Source: JAXLWB01 sp046328715
Lineage (GTDB): Bacteria > Chloroflexota > Anaerolineae > Caldilineales > Caldilineaceae
Reading direction: 5' to 3'
Assembly (NCBI GenBank): GCA_046328715.1
Contig: JAXLWB010000035.1
Span: 1 to 64,000 of the forward strand
Length of the DNA: 64,000 bases
Positions 43,465 through 52,528 of the stretch are shown piece by piece. Both the position numbers and the translations under genes were made by a program. How positions within the stretch are numbered: position 1 is the stretch's first letter; each line of letters opens with the position of its first letter. The notes beneath the pieces are model-generated. The model was not told where the DNA came from and searched no databases. It saw nothing but the letters and a program-made list of their open reading frames with translations.

Positions 43465-44349
43465 ATGCAAAACTTTAGATTCAAGATGCGTTGGTTCATG
43501 TTGTTCACGGTCTTAGCAGCTTCGCTGCTTGTGATCGCACCTGCACAGTCGGTCAATGCACAAACGCCAGATACGGTTGCGGCCACAGTTGGTTCCGCAT
43601 TCAACTATCAGGGGCGTTTGAATGACAATAACAATCCCGCCAATGGCAATTACGACTTTCAGTTTATCCTCTACGATGCGGCAAGTGGTGGCAGCCAAAG
43701 GGGCAGCACACTGAAAAAAGACAAAGTCGCTGTTAGCAATGGGCTTTTCAATCTACCTCTCGACTTTGGACAGGCGGTATTTGATGGCACTGCGCTCTTT
43801 TTGGAAGTAGGCGTAAAGCCAGCAGGTTCGTTGGGGGCATATACGATTTTGAGTCCACGGACGGCAATTAATGCTGTCCCATATGCAGTAGGGATACCAA
43901 CGGTAACAAGCCAGGGCGCACGCACTATTGTTAATAATGGCGAGCTTCAGCTCACCGGGATTCAGTTTATTATGGGACCAAATGGGAATGGCGATGGTGG
44001 CAGAGCATTGGTGCTTGATTCTGGGGATAGATTGATCCTTAATTGGGGTAATGATTTTGCTGGCGGGACAGAAGTTGGTAGCAAAATGACAATTCATGGA
44101 AATGCTTCGGTTGTTGGAGACATTACGGTTTTTGGAGCAATCAAAAGCCAGGAAAACAAACCCGCATTTTTTGTAACAATCCTAGAAGAGGGGTGTGGCT
44201 ATGAACACCCATACCTTGGTTGTCCAGCAGGGTTTGTAAATGTGGGTCAATGGCATGTTGGAGATAGCTGTGACGGAGCAATCCGTGGAGTTGGCTATGA
44301 AAACGGTCAATTATCCACCGGCTGGCTAGCAATGTGTGCTGCGGGTTGA
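43465..44349 (+). CDS. Secreted protein with YQGRL-type beta domain
   Basis: A 294-residue exported protein with a signal peptide (FMLFTVLAASLLVIA, cleavage near VNAQT). The domain at about 40-155 reads FNYQGRLNDNNNPANGNYDF, then GLFNLPLDFGQAVFDGTALF, then SPRTAINAVPYAV, a module common at the N terminus of bacterial tail-fibre-like surface proteins. The C-terminal third has four cysteines and ends STGWLAMCAAG, without the FLPL tail. Its function is unknown; surface attachment is a reasonable inference. A poor match to the promoter-like box (ACCAAAAA, 19 bases, CATCTTA) lies at about 43394-43419. Confidence 0.7.
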   Translation: MQNFRFKMRWFMLFTVLAASLLVIAPAQSVNAQTPDTVAATVGSAFNYQGRLNDNNNPANGNYDFQFILYDAASGGSQRGSTLKKDKVAVSNGLFNLPLDFGQAVFDGTALFLEVGVKPAGSLGAYTILSPRTAINAVPYAVGIPTVTSQGARTIVNNGELQLTGIQFIMGPNGNGDGGRALVLDSGDRLILNWGNDFAGGTEVGSKMTIHGNASVVGDITVFGAIKSQENKPAFFVTILEEGCGYEHPYLGCPAGFVNVGQWHVGDSCDGAIRGVGYENGQLSTGWLAMCAAG

Positions 44350-44364
44350 TGGGATACTCCAATC

Positions 44365-44655
44365 ATGAAAAAACAACGAATCCTTCAAAGTATTTTTCTG
44401 AGTGCATTGTTGGCGTTACTTCTCCACATCATTCCACTATGGGCAAAAAATAATGCCAACTACAGCTTGACAAGCGGTGTTATCAGCAACGGCGGTGGAA
44501 CGATTAGTGCTGGCAAGTATCGACTTTCGGCGACGATTGGACAGCAAACGGCAGGCAACAGCAGTGGTGGCGACTACACAATCAACGCTGGTTTTTGGGC
44601 AGATATCGATGGTACAGGTCGCACCAGCGTCTATTTACCATTGGTTCAACGCTAA
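44365..44655 (+). CDS. Small secreted protein with GGGG-beta motif and YLPLVQR tail
   Basis: A 96-residue exported protein. The signal peptide (QSIFLSALLALLLHII) is followed by a short beta module reading YSLTSGVISNGGGTISAGKY and IGQQTAGNSSGGDYTINAGF, which in larger proteins acts as a repeat unit. The C terminus is VYLPLVQR, the shared tail. It lies 15 bases after the preceding secreted-protein gene and is probably in the same transcript. A terminator follows at 44792. Confidence 0.7.
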   Translation: MKKQRILQSIFLSALLALLLHIIPLWAKNNANYSLTSGVISNGGGTISAGKYRLSATIGQQTAGNSSGGDYTINAGFWADIDGTGRTSVYLPLVQR

Positions 44656-44791
44656 CAAGGAGAAAATCAGCGTTGGCTGGCATTCAATCAATGGCACACC
44701 GAAAGAGGAGTAAAAGAATCTGAAGGCGACCATACAGGGCTACAGCGCAGCGTGAATCTGTGGGCAGAAGTCGTTATTTGTCGTATAAGAG

Positions 44792-44826
44792 GAGCCACAC
44801 CTGGGACCGGTTTGGCTCTTTCTTTT
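44792..44826 (+). terminator. Rho-independent terminator after the small secreted gene run
   Basis: A ten-base stem with one mismatch (44792-44801 with 44809-44818), followed by CTTTCTTTT. It precedes promoter-like box copy D. Confidence 0.8.
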
Positions 44827-44839
44827 ACCCTAAAACTTG

Positions 44840-44870
44840 TTGCCGAAAAAAATCCAAAACCACCATCTCT
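44840..44870 (+). promoter_or_regulatory. Two-part promoter-like box, copy D
   Basis: GCCGAAAA starts at 44842 and CATCTCT at 44864, a spacing of 22 rather than 21. The downstream sequence to 44966 is related to that after copy F at 50866. Confidence 0.6.
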
Positions 44871-44924
44871 ATGACACAGAAGGCAAAATTTCAACAAACA
44901 CAACAAGAGGAGGACAACACGAAT

Positions 44925-44966
44925 ATGAACATACAAAATGAAGGACAGCCTCACAATCTTCATTGA
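44925..44966 (+). CDS. 13-codon mini-ORF related to the start of the 66-residue gene at 50948
   Basis: MNIQNEGQPHNLH is encoded at the same distance from its promoter-like box as MNTYPENQPQIL of the gene at 50948. The leaders align well too. It is probably a decayed copy of that gene, or a short leader peptide before the large secreted-protein gene at 45144. AGAGGAGG lies about 12 bases upstream. Confidence 0.35.
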   Translation: MNIQNEGQPHNLH

Positions 44967-44970
44967 TGTC

Positions 44971-45023
44971 TTGTTGAGATCAACTGATTTTAGTTATCGA
45001 AAATTTCTGGCGGTTACATTTTT
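44971..45023 (+). promoter_or_regulatory. Degenerate promoter-like box, copy E
   Basis: TTGTTGAGATC (44971-44981) is followed by ATCGAAAA at 44996 and CATTTTT at 45017, again 21 bases apart. It closely resembles 42467-42520. The gene at 45144 follows. Confidence 0.45.
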
Positions 45024-45143
45024 GGGAATGGAAGCATTTTTTGAAAGGTTCCCCAGGTATCAACGCGCAGAACAGATTATTGCACCAGGTACAAAGACTA
45101 TCGAATTGTTCAAATTTTGAACATACAGTCAGGAGCTATCATT

Positions 45144-47483
45144 ATGAAAACCTTTGTTCGCATATTAATTTTGGCAGGATTGGTTCTCACCTTGTTCAGT
45201 TTTATCAGCATAACCCAGATGAATGCACAAGCAACAATCAATGAAACCGATGCCACGGGCAGTATTAGTGGTAGAGTCACAGATGAGCAAGGCGTACCTC
45301 TCGTGGGAATTGAAGTGACCCTATATAGCAGCCAGTCAAGTTCTTCTAATATTGCCCATACGACAACGAATAGGTATGGGATTTATCAGTTTCGCTATCT
45401 GAAAACAGACGCCTATCGAATTCTCTATAAAGACTTTCCACGAGTAATCAGCGAATATTATGGAGATGCAGTAAGCCTTGACGATGCAAGCCCAATTTCT
45501 GTCGCGGGTAATGCAGTAAGTGATATCAACGCAAAATTGCAATACGCTGGTAGCATCAGCGGCAAAGTAAGCTCCGCCTATGGCTACCTACTTGCTCCTC
45601 TATCCTTTTCAGTTTATCAAAATGGGAATTCTGTCAGCAGTGAAAAGTACGAACTCAGCTATGAAGCAGGTGGAAGTGTAGGCAATTATCAGATTCTGGG
45701 ATTGCCTGCTGGCGATTATCAGCTTTTAATCGAAGGTACGCTTGCCAATCAACGGCAACGGGAATATTTTGATGATGCATTCTCTTTGGAATCTTCCTCC
45801 CTTATCTCAGTTCAAGCACAAGAAACTACGACAGGTATCGACTTTGTCCTCGATCAGAACCGTGCAACTGGGACTATCTCTGGGAAGGTGACAACAATTG
45901 AGAATCACCCCCTCTCTGGCATTGACGTGGAGCTTATTAATCGGAATTCCTCTAGCCAAACGCAGGAGTATAGACAACCTGTTGAAACAGACCAAAACGG
46001 GAATTATCGTTTACTTTTTGTTTCACCCGGTTCATATACATTGCATTTTTCTGATCGGAATACGAATTTTAGCCGCAGCTATTATGGAGGAGCAAGCTAT
46101 CAAGACGCAACTGTCATTTCGGTGACGGCTGCTAGCGAGAATGAATTGCTTGCGCAACAGCTAAAACCATCCGGAACGATTTTTGGAGACATCAAAATGG
46201 CAAATGGCGAAGTTCCAGAGTCTGGTTCTATAGAACTCTATTCCGATGCGAATCAGTTTCAAACCGCGATTGATCAAGAAACATTTGATCAGTGGCCCAC
46301 TAATCGAACGTTTTCATTCAGGGGTCTCGCTCCTGGCACCTACCTTTTGCTCGCAGCAGCCACCTATCGTGATGTTACCTATACAGAATATTATACGGCT
46401 GCCCTTACTGTGGAATCGGCTCAGCCAATCACAATTACTGAAAGCGCCCTAAATACTTCAGTAGCAATGATTCTAGGTCTCCCCCCAATTTATGGAATGG
46501 TAACTGGTTTTGTAACCGATGAGGCAAATTCACCGCTCAATGAGTTTGAAGTGACTGCTTATCAGAGTGTTAACAGTACTTGGCAGGCGAAACGCACTGT
46601 TAAAACAGATTCAAATGGCAAATACTCACTTATTGCGCTCAATCCTGGAAGTTATCGCTTTTGTATCAAGTCGCCAACAACATTTTACCTAGACGAGTGC
46701 TACAAGAATTCAAATCTAGACAATGCCCAAACAACTGAAATCAATGCAGGTCAGAATCTAACAGATGTAAACGTTAGCCTTAGTCAAACGGGTGGAGTTG
46801 CAGGTACGCTCTGGTTTATGCCTGATGTGCATTACAATAAAGCAACTTTCAAGGTATATCAAAAGTCCGGAAAATCCTGGCAATTTGCGGAGACGATGGA
46901 ACTGGAATTGAGTAATGTTTACAACAATCACTTCGATTATCTGATTGGTGGATTGCAGAGTGGGGTTTACCGAGTCAAGGTATACGCAACAAGATATGAA
47001 CAACCTGACTTTGAACAATATTTTGGGGGTGGTGCTACGATTGCGACTGGCAAAGATATTACAGTCACATATGGGCAAAAAACCACAAAGATTGATTTCC
47101 AAATGGGCGAAGATCCTCTCAATGCACATATCGAAGGGACAATACGGAACAATCTTGTACCCGTTTCCGAGATTGAAGTTGAACTTTACCATATCGCAGA
47201 TTCTTATTCTACCCAATGGGAGCAGTGGGTAACGGTAACAAGTGATGAAGCTGGATATTACAAGCTAGATGGACTGCCAGCAGGAAACTACCGCTTAGCT
47301 TTCGTTGATCCCAAAGGGCAACAAGCTACGATTTATTATGGTGCTCCAAGTCCGCATTCGGGATATAAGCCAACAATCGCTGATGCTCAAACTCTTCAGC
47401 TAGTAAATAAAGATAGCAAGATTGAAATTGATGTGGATATGGGTACCGGATACCAGGGGCCACCTTTACGCAACAATACCTAG
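45144..47483 (+). CDS. Large secreted protein with repeated Cna-B/carboxypeptidase-regulatory domains
   Basis: A 779-residue exported protein. After the signal peptide (VRILILAGLVLTLFSFI) come about seven beta-sandwich repeats of some 90 residues, each opening like GSISGRVTDEQGVPLVGIEV, GTISGKVTTIENHPLSGIDV or GMVTGFVTDEANSPLNEFEV and including NGNYRLLFVSPGSYTL-type turns. Such domains form stalks on bacterial surfaces. It lacks an LPxTG motif and the FLPL tail, ending in QGPPLRNNT. CAGGAG supports the ATG at 45144 over an upstream TTG at 45117. It precedes the propeller gene by 92 bases, and both lie between two terminators, so they probably share a transcript. Confidence 0.8.
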   Translation: MKTFVRILILAGLVLTLFSFISITQMNAQATINETDATGSISGRVTDEQGVPLVGIEVTLYSSQSSSSNIAHTTTNRYGIYQFRYLKTDAYRILYKDFPRVISEYYGDAVSLDDASPISVAGNAVSDINAKLQYAGSISGKVSSAYGYLLAPLSFSVYQNGNSVSSEKYELSYEAGGSVGNYQILGLPAGDYQLLIEGTLANQRQREYFDDAFSLESSSLISVQAQETTTGIDFVLDQNRATGTISGKVTTIENHPLSGIDVELINRNSSSQTQEYRQPVETDQNGNYRLLFVSPGSYTLHFSDRNTNFSRSYYGGASYQDATVISVTAASENELLAQQLKPSGTIFGDIKMANGEVPESGSIELYSDANQFQTAIDQETFDQWPTNRTFSFRGLAPGTYLLLAAATYRDVTYTEYYTAALTVESAQPITITESALNTSVAMILGLPPIYGMVTGFVTDEANSPLNEFEVTAYQSVNSTWQAKRTVKTDSNGKYSLIALNPGSYRFCIKSPTTFYLDECYKNSNLDNAQTTEINAGQNLTDVNVSLSQTGGVAGTLWFMPDVHYNKATFKVYQKSGKSWQFAETMELELSNVYNNHFDYLIGGLQSGVYRVKVYATRYEQPDFEQYFGGGATIATGKDITVTYGQKTTKIDFQMGEDPLNAHIEGTIRNNLVPVSEIEVELYHIADSYSTQWEQWVTVTSDEAGYYKLDGLPAGNYRLAFVDPKGQQATIYYGAPSPHSGYKPTIADAQTLQLVNKDSKIEIDVDMGTGYQGPPLRNNT

Positions 47484-47575
47484 TTACCGCTTGTGTTACG
47501 TTGATTGTTCTATGCCAGTCCGTTAAACAAGCGAAACAAAACAAGCGTCCACAGGGTGAATATTTCGGAGGTTAT

Positions 47576-50500
47576 ATGAACGTCATCACAAAGCGCACAT
47601 TCCAATACCTACTTCCAATTCTGTTTGCACTTATGGTGATAGTGGTCACTAAACAGAGCGCCTGGTCACAGGCAATTACGACAAAGCTGAACCCGCCAGT
47701 AACTGCTTTATCAGGCTATGTAACCTATGCAGAGTGGAGTCCAGATGGTAGTTTCGTTGTCTATTCTGAAGAGATTGAGGATCAAACAGAAGATAATTGC
47801 CTTTTTTGTTCATACAAGCCTGGTCGGCTTTATCTGCAATTCATAAATCAGGATTCCCCGCTCTTGATATCAAATAACCTCAATGAAGTAATAAATCGTG
47901 GTACTCCCGAAAATCATGGATTTTCTGTTACCAATGACAGTAAATACATTGTTTATGCCACATCCGATGGAGAATTATATTCAATTCCAATCGATACACT
48001 CCAACCCATAACAATTACTTCAGGAATCAATACTTGGCAGAAGTTCCAGGTTCTGCGTAGCGAAAACCGCGTTCTCGCCTTGCAATCTGTCGAGGAAGCG
48101 CAACATATTGTCTCGTTTATGGTGACAGGTGGCGATCCTCTCATGGTAAGCACTGAATTGCCAGAATTATCTAAAGTAGTTGACTTCTTCGTCAGCCCAG
48201 ATGAATCTCGTGTTGTCTATTTGATCGACCAAGAAGAACATGAGCGTAGTGCGCTTTATAGTGTTGAACTTAAAAATGGACATACTACAAAGCTGCAATT
48301 CCCGCGATCAATGTACGACAAGGTACTCAAGTTGGGAATGATGCCGGATTCTGAGCATTTAATCATTACAACGGGCAAAGATAAACAATCGCAGCTATTT
48401 AGTATCAGCTTACACGATGGATCAGCGATAAATTTGACACCTGTTTCCACTGGGACTTGGACTGAGATCAAATATTTTACATGGAGTTTGGATAGCAAGT
48501 ACATCATTTACATTGCAGACCCCGAATTAGACTCACGCGATGAAATATACAGTGTTCCTGTCGGCGGTGGGGATTCGATTAAGTTAAACGCCAACCTGCC
48601 AGAAGGAGGAGACGTAGTCAATAATTATAAAGGGCACAATATCAGCATCTCCGCAGACAACATGGTCATTTATCAAGCGGATCAACAAATTGATGATCAA
48701 TTCGAACTTTTTAGCGTGCCGATTACAGGTGGCACACCCAAGAAGCTAAATGGACAACTTATCGCAAATGGTGATGTCGACTATTTTATGATGACTCCCG
48801 ACAGACTTTCTGTTGTTTATGTTGCTGACCAGGAGCAAGACGGATTTAGTGAGATCTACAATACAACCGTTGATGGAACATCCTCTAGGAAATTAAACCG
48901 GATAGTTGCAAACGCACCAATTCCAAACGGCGATGTTTACTCTATGACGATTGATCAAGCTAACTCGCTCATCCTATTCCAATCAGGCGATGACTTATTC
49001 AAAATAAGTACGACTGATATGGGTGTAACACAGATCAATCCTACGTCGCTTCAACTTGACCATGATTGGCTACGTAATAAATGGTGGCTGAATCCTGATG
49101 CAACACAATTACTTTATTTGGCTCATAACAAAGAACAAGATTCACTCAGAAATGAGCTATATGCGTTTTCCGTGAATGGTGGTGAATCGAAGAAAGTGAA
49201 TGCCCCGCTGGCAATAGGAGGGGATGTTTGGGAATATTATCTCAGCCCCGACGGCAGTCGTCTTGTTTTTCAAGGGAACGTAGAGCGCTTCCGCGGACTT
49301 GATGCTTATGGCATATCGCTGGCTGATGGCAAAGCCGTGAAGCTGAATAATTCTTATATTGGACTTAATGCCCACCTCCAGTTTAGTGAGCATGGCAAAC
49401 ATATTGCCTATATCGATAGTATGCATGAGCTTTGGTCAGTTGATCTAGATCTGGCAGGTGCTTCTGCTTATAGTCCAACAAAACTGAGCGATTACTACAC
49501 ATTTGACTGGTTTGTCATCACTCCTGACAGCACGAGTGTAGTCTTTGAGAAATGGATAAATCCCTATAGCGCTAATTCGTATGGTCAATATTACCGAATT
49601 CCAATTTCTGGCGGGACCCCTTTCCCGATAGGAAATTCCACTTCAGATGTGGGAGTCAGAGCATCAGACGAGGAAAATGCCTTGCTGTTTCCCCTAAATG
49701 GAAATCGTGACAATGTTATTAAGAAGGAATCCTCCACAAACGTGGATCAGTCGGGGTACTGCTCGTGGCAATTAGATTTAAGAGCGACCCATGATAACAA
49801 GTATGTTCTGGTAAAGGGGGCATGGCTTAGCAAAATCCCCTTGGATGGCACCCCTTTCATCCGCCTTTATAGCGGTCCTGACTCTTCAGTGGGTGTCACT
49901 CAATTTGCGGAGAGTGACGATGGCAAGTTCATCGTTTTTCGCAAAGGGTGCGACGTCGAAAGTGCTAATGATCTTTTCAGTATTCCGTACACAGGTGGTG
50001 AACCCATAAAGTTAAACGCGACACGTCCAATCAGCGGGAATGTCGCAGACTTCCAAATCAGCAATGATAGTGCGTATGTGATTTATAAAGTCGACCAGGA
50101 TATATATCAGGCTTTCGATCTCTACAGTATACCCATCACTGGCGGCGTCCCAATCAAACTTAACACCCCACTGATTAACGGCGGCACAATACTGGACTTT
50201 GCGCTTACGCCAGATAGCAAAACAGTGATCTTTCGGGCAGAGCAGGAAGTGGATAATGTGGCAGAACTCTATCAAGTGCCACTTGCAGGAGGTGTACCGA
50301 GCAAACTCAATTTGCCACTGGTGAGTAATGGCAACGTCAAGCAATTCTTTGTGACTGGGAATCAATGGGTCGTCTATCTCGCTGACCAGGAGATGGATGA
50401 ACGGTTTGAACTCTACTCAGCTTCGCTTACAAATGGGACAGTTATCAAATTAAGTGGCAATCTGCAGCCAGCAGGGAATATCGTTGATGTGGCAGTCAGT

Positions 50501-50761
50501 CCCGATGGTACATTTGTCATTTATCGTGCTGATCAGGAACAAGACGAAGTCTACGAGTTATACCATGTGCCATTGGCAGGTGGCACAATTACAAAGCTAA
50601 ACTCACAATTGGTGTCTGGCGGCGATGTCAAAGAATTCACAATCAGTGCCAACAACACACACGTTGTCTATCGTGCTGATCAGGAAACAGATGACGTTGT
50701 TGAGCTTTATGCGAGTTCAATCGCTGCACATACTCTGTTTTTGCCAGTTGTGTACAAATAG
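47576..50761 (+). CDS. Giant secreted TolB/WD40-like beta-propeller protein with FLPV tail
   Basis: A 1061-residue exported protein with a signal peptide (FQYLLPILFALMVIVVT). The rest consists of 40-50-residue blades whose common core reads like VIYRADQEQDEVYELYHVPL followed by GGxxxKLN, repeated about twenty times, so probably two or three propellers. The blades resemble PD40/TolB repeats, but their high similarity to each other suggests recent internal duplication. The C terminus is LFLPVVYK, the shared tail. CGGAGG before the ATG at 47576 fixes the start over 47501. No catalytic domain is seen; binding is the likely role. A strong terminator follows at 50811. Confidence 0.8.
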   Translation: MNVITKRTFQYLLPILFALMVIVVTKQSAWSQAITTKLNPPVTALSGYVTYAEWSPDGSFVVYSEEIEDQTEDNCLFCSYKPGRLYLQFINQDSPLLISNNLNEVINRGTPENHGFSVTNDSKYIVYATSDGELYSIPIDTLQPITITSGINTWQKFQVLRSENRVLALQSVEEAQHIVSFMVTGGDPLMVSTELPELSKVVDFFVSPDESRVVYLIDQEEHERSALYSVELKNGHTTKLQFPRSMYDKVLKLGMMPDSEHLIITTGKDKQSQLFSISLHDGSAINLTPVSTGTWTEIKYFTWSLDSKYIIYIADPELDSRDEIYSVPVGGGDSIKLNANLPEGGDVVNNYKGHNISISADNMVIYQADQQIDDQFELFSVPITGGTPKKLNGQLIANGDVDYFMMTPDRLSVVYVADQEQDGFSEIYNTTVDGTSSRKLNRIVANAPIPNGDVYSMTIDQANSLILFQSGDDLFKISTTDMGVTQINPTSLQLDHDWLRNKWWLNPDATQLLYLAHNKEQDSLRNELYAFSVNGGESKKVNAPLAIGGDVWEYYLSPDGSRLVFQGNVERFRGLDAYGISLADGKAVKLNNSYIGLNAHLQFSEHGKHIAYIDSMHELWSVDLDLAGASAYSPTKLSDYYTFDWFVITPDSTSVVFEKWINPYSANSYGQYYRIPISGGTPFPIGNSTSDVGVRASDEENALLFPLNGNRDNVIKKESSTNVDQSGYCSWQLDLRATHDNKYVLVKGAWLSKIPLDGTPFIRLYSGPDSSVGVTQFAESDDGKFIVFRKGCDVESANDLFSIPYTGGEPIKLNATRPISGNVADFQISNDSAYVIYKVDQDIYQAFDLYSIPITGGVPIKLNTPLINGGTILDFALTPDSKTVIFRAEQEVDNVAELYQVPLAGGVPSKLNLPLVSNGNVKQFFVTGNQWVVYLADQEMDERFELYSASLTNGTVIKLSGNLQPAGNIVDVAVSPDGTFVIYRADQEQDEVYELYHVPLAGGTITKLNSQLVSGGDVKEFTISANNTHVVYRADQETDDVVELYASSIAAHTLFLPVVYK

Positions 50762-50810
50762 TTTCTGTTATCCCCAAAAACATCGTGATTCCCTAATTTT
50801 GCCCCAAAAG

Positions 50811-50850
50811 AAAGAGCCACATCTGATCTCCAGTGTGGCTCTTTCTTTTT
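50811..50850 (+). terminator. Rho-independent terminator after the giant propeller gene
   Basis: A perfect 11-bp stem (50811-50821 with 50834-50844), followed by CTTTTT, directly before promoter-like box copy F. Confidence 0.9.
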
Positions 50851-50863
50851 CCAGCCAAACTCG

Positions 50864-50893
50864 TTGCCGAAAAACTCTACACCTCTCATCTCT
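50864..50893 (+). promoter_or_regulatory. Two-part promoter-like box, copy F
   Basis: GCCGAAAA starts at 50866 and CATCTCT at 50887, 21 bases apart. The next start codons are 50948 and 51190. Confidence 0.65.
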
Positions 50894-50947
50894 ATACTAC
50901 AGAAGGCGAAATCTCAACCAACAAAACAAACGGATAACGACACGAAC

Positions 50948-51148
50948 ATGAACACATATCCTGAAAACCAGCCACAGATCCTTGCAACAATCCCCTATCG
51001 CACCGTTAGCCAACTAGATGAGCGAGAGATTCGCAAGACGATTCGCAGCTACGCCACGCTCAACTGGCAGTTGGTAAAACGCAGTGAAAATCTGGACTAC
51101 GCTGAGTACGGACAGTTTAGTCTGTTGCAGTTTGCACATTCTGGCTGA
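50948..51148 (+). CDS. 66-residue protein of unknown function
   Basis: A short gene 55 bases after promoter-like box copy F. The product (MNTYPENQPQIL at the start, then a charged helical part, ending YGQFSLLQFAHSG) has no signal peptide and no known family. A 13-codon relative of its start exists at 44925. The ribosome-binding site is weak. It could be a regulator or leader-type peptide for the DM9 gene that follows after 41 bases. Coding is supported by its position and by the related copy, not by family matches. Confidence 0.45.
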   Translation: MNTYPENQPQILATIPYRTVSQLDEREIRKTIRSYATLNWQLVKRSENLDYAEYGQFSLLQFAHSG

Positions 51149-51189
51149 CAACTACAAACACAAACACTTTAAACTTTCGGAGGCATATC

Positions 51190-52335
51190 ATGAACCACAA
51201 ATCAGTTCACTCAGCCACCATATCAGTGCTGATGGTACTCATCGTTCTATCTTTTTGGCTGATCCTTTCATCGAATGCTGCCCACGCTCAAGCGACAGGC
51301 TACGAATGGATAGATAGTGTAGCCATCTATCCTGATGACTATGATGTCTTTGGCAACATCTGGGGTCTTGTACAGGTCGGCGATCATCAACTGCCAGATG
51401 GCAACCTGTACGAAGTCGGTGTCTGTCGCGTCAATGCCTGGGGAGATGGCTATCATGTAGGCAAATTGATGTTGGGCGACTGGGGTTGTTGGGTGCCCTG
51501 GTATGGCAAAGAATATATGTTTGATTACGGAGAATATGAAATACTCGCAGATACTGCCGATCTGGGCTATGACTGGATGGCAATTGAGCAGTTGAGCAAT
51601 CGACAAACTGCCCGTTATGGCATATTGGCTGGTAACACTTACATAAACGGTCGTAGAAAGCTGGAATACATCTGCGCACACTTCGGCCCCAATGGCTGGG
51701 ATGTAGGCAAATATATTGATGGCACCTGCTACATTCCGTATGCAGGCTCTGAATGGACCTATGTGGGAAGTAACTTTGCGATCCTGGTTGAATCTAACAC
51801 ACCATTGCAAGTGGTTGTGCCTGCACAACCGAAGGCTGCACCTCGCGCTGCCCCGCCAGCCGTTGCGCCAGCCGATCCCGTTACTTCCAACAATCAGATC
51901 ATCACCGCCATTCGTACTAACCGCAGCGGCATCGCCAACAATTATCCAACCCAAGCCGATCAGCTGGCACAAGGTCTTGTGGCGCATCTGTCCGACTTTC
52001 GAGTTGCAGGTCTATCACCAGAGCGCATGTCATCTATCCTGAACACTGACGACGCAGCCATGCGTATGATCGCCGCAACGAATGCGATTTGGGGCGATTG
52101 GGATGTCAATCTCTGTCAGAAATATGGTTGGAATCTCTACGGTGAAGATCCTGCGGGCAAAGTAAGACCCTTCCGCCAATTGATCATCCGCTTGATCCAA
52201 GGCCGACAAGGAACTCTCTCAGAAGCGGAACAACGAGCCTTGGAGAGTTATTTTACCCGAAGTGAAGATGCAGCCACCTGGCGCAACAATATGGACGCCA
52301 TCATCGGTGCCATCAACAAGAGCTTTTTCCCCTAA
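51190..52335 (+). CDS. Secreted DM9-repeat protein
   Basis: A 381-residue exported protein with a signal peptide (ISVLMVLIVLSFWLILSS, cleavage near AHAQA). Two DM9 repeats are visible: YEVGVCRVNAWGDGYHVGKL with WGCWVPWYGKEY, and YICAHFGPNGWDVGKYIDG with CYIPYAGSEWTYVG. DM9 domains are best known from insect and mollusc lectin-like proteins that bind mannose or microbes. A Pro/Ala linker leads to a helical C-terminal domain (about 230-381) that I do not recognise. It ends SFFP, without the FLPL tail. CGGAGG before the ATG gives a clear start. A terminator follows at 52474. Confidence 0.75.
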   Translation: MNHKSVHSATISVLMVLIVLSFWLILSSNAAHAQATGYEWIDSVAIYPDDYDVFGNIWGLVQVGDHQLPDGNLYEVGVCRVNAWGDGYHVGKLMLGDWGCWVPWYGKEYMFDYGEYEILADTADLGYDWMAIEQLSNRQTARYGILAGNTYINGRRKLEYICAHFGPNGWDVGKYIDGTCYIPYAGSEWTYVGSNFAILVESNTPLQVVVPAQPKAAPRAAPPAVAPADPVTSNNQIITAIRTNRSGIANNYPTQADQLAQGLVAHLSDFRVAGLSPERMSSILNTDDAAMRMIAATNAIWGDWDVNLCQKYGWNLYGEDPAGKVRPFRQLIIRLIQGRQGTLSEAEQRALESYFTRSEDAATWRNNMDAIIGAINKSFFP

Positions 52336-52473
52336 CAGCTTCAGCCAATGTGACCAGCACTTCACGACAGAAAAAGTGCTGTCATGTTTCGTGCCCATTT
52401 CATCAATTTTCAGGGATCAATGCAAAAGACGGCATTTCTACTGCAAATTTAACTTACTCACAAACACGAAAAC

Positions 52474-52512
52474 AAAAGAGCCGTGCCCGATGTTGGGCAT
52501 GGCTCTTTTATA
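52474..52512 (+). terminator. Rho-independent terminator after the DM9 gene
   Basis: A 15-base stem with one G-U pair (52474-52488 with 52495-52509) and a short T-rich tail, directly before promoter-like box copy G. Confidence 0.85.
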
Positions 52513-52528
52513 TTTACCCCAATTCCCT

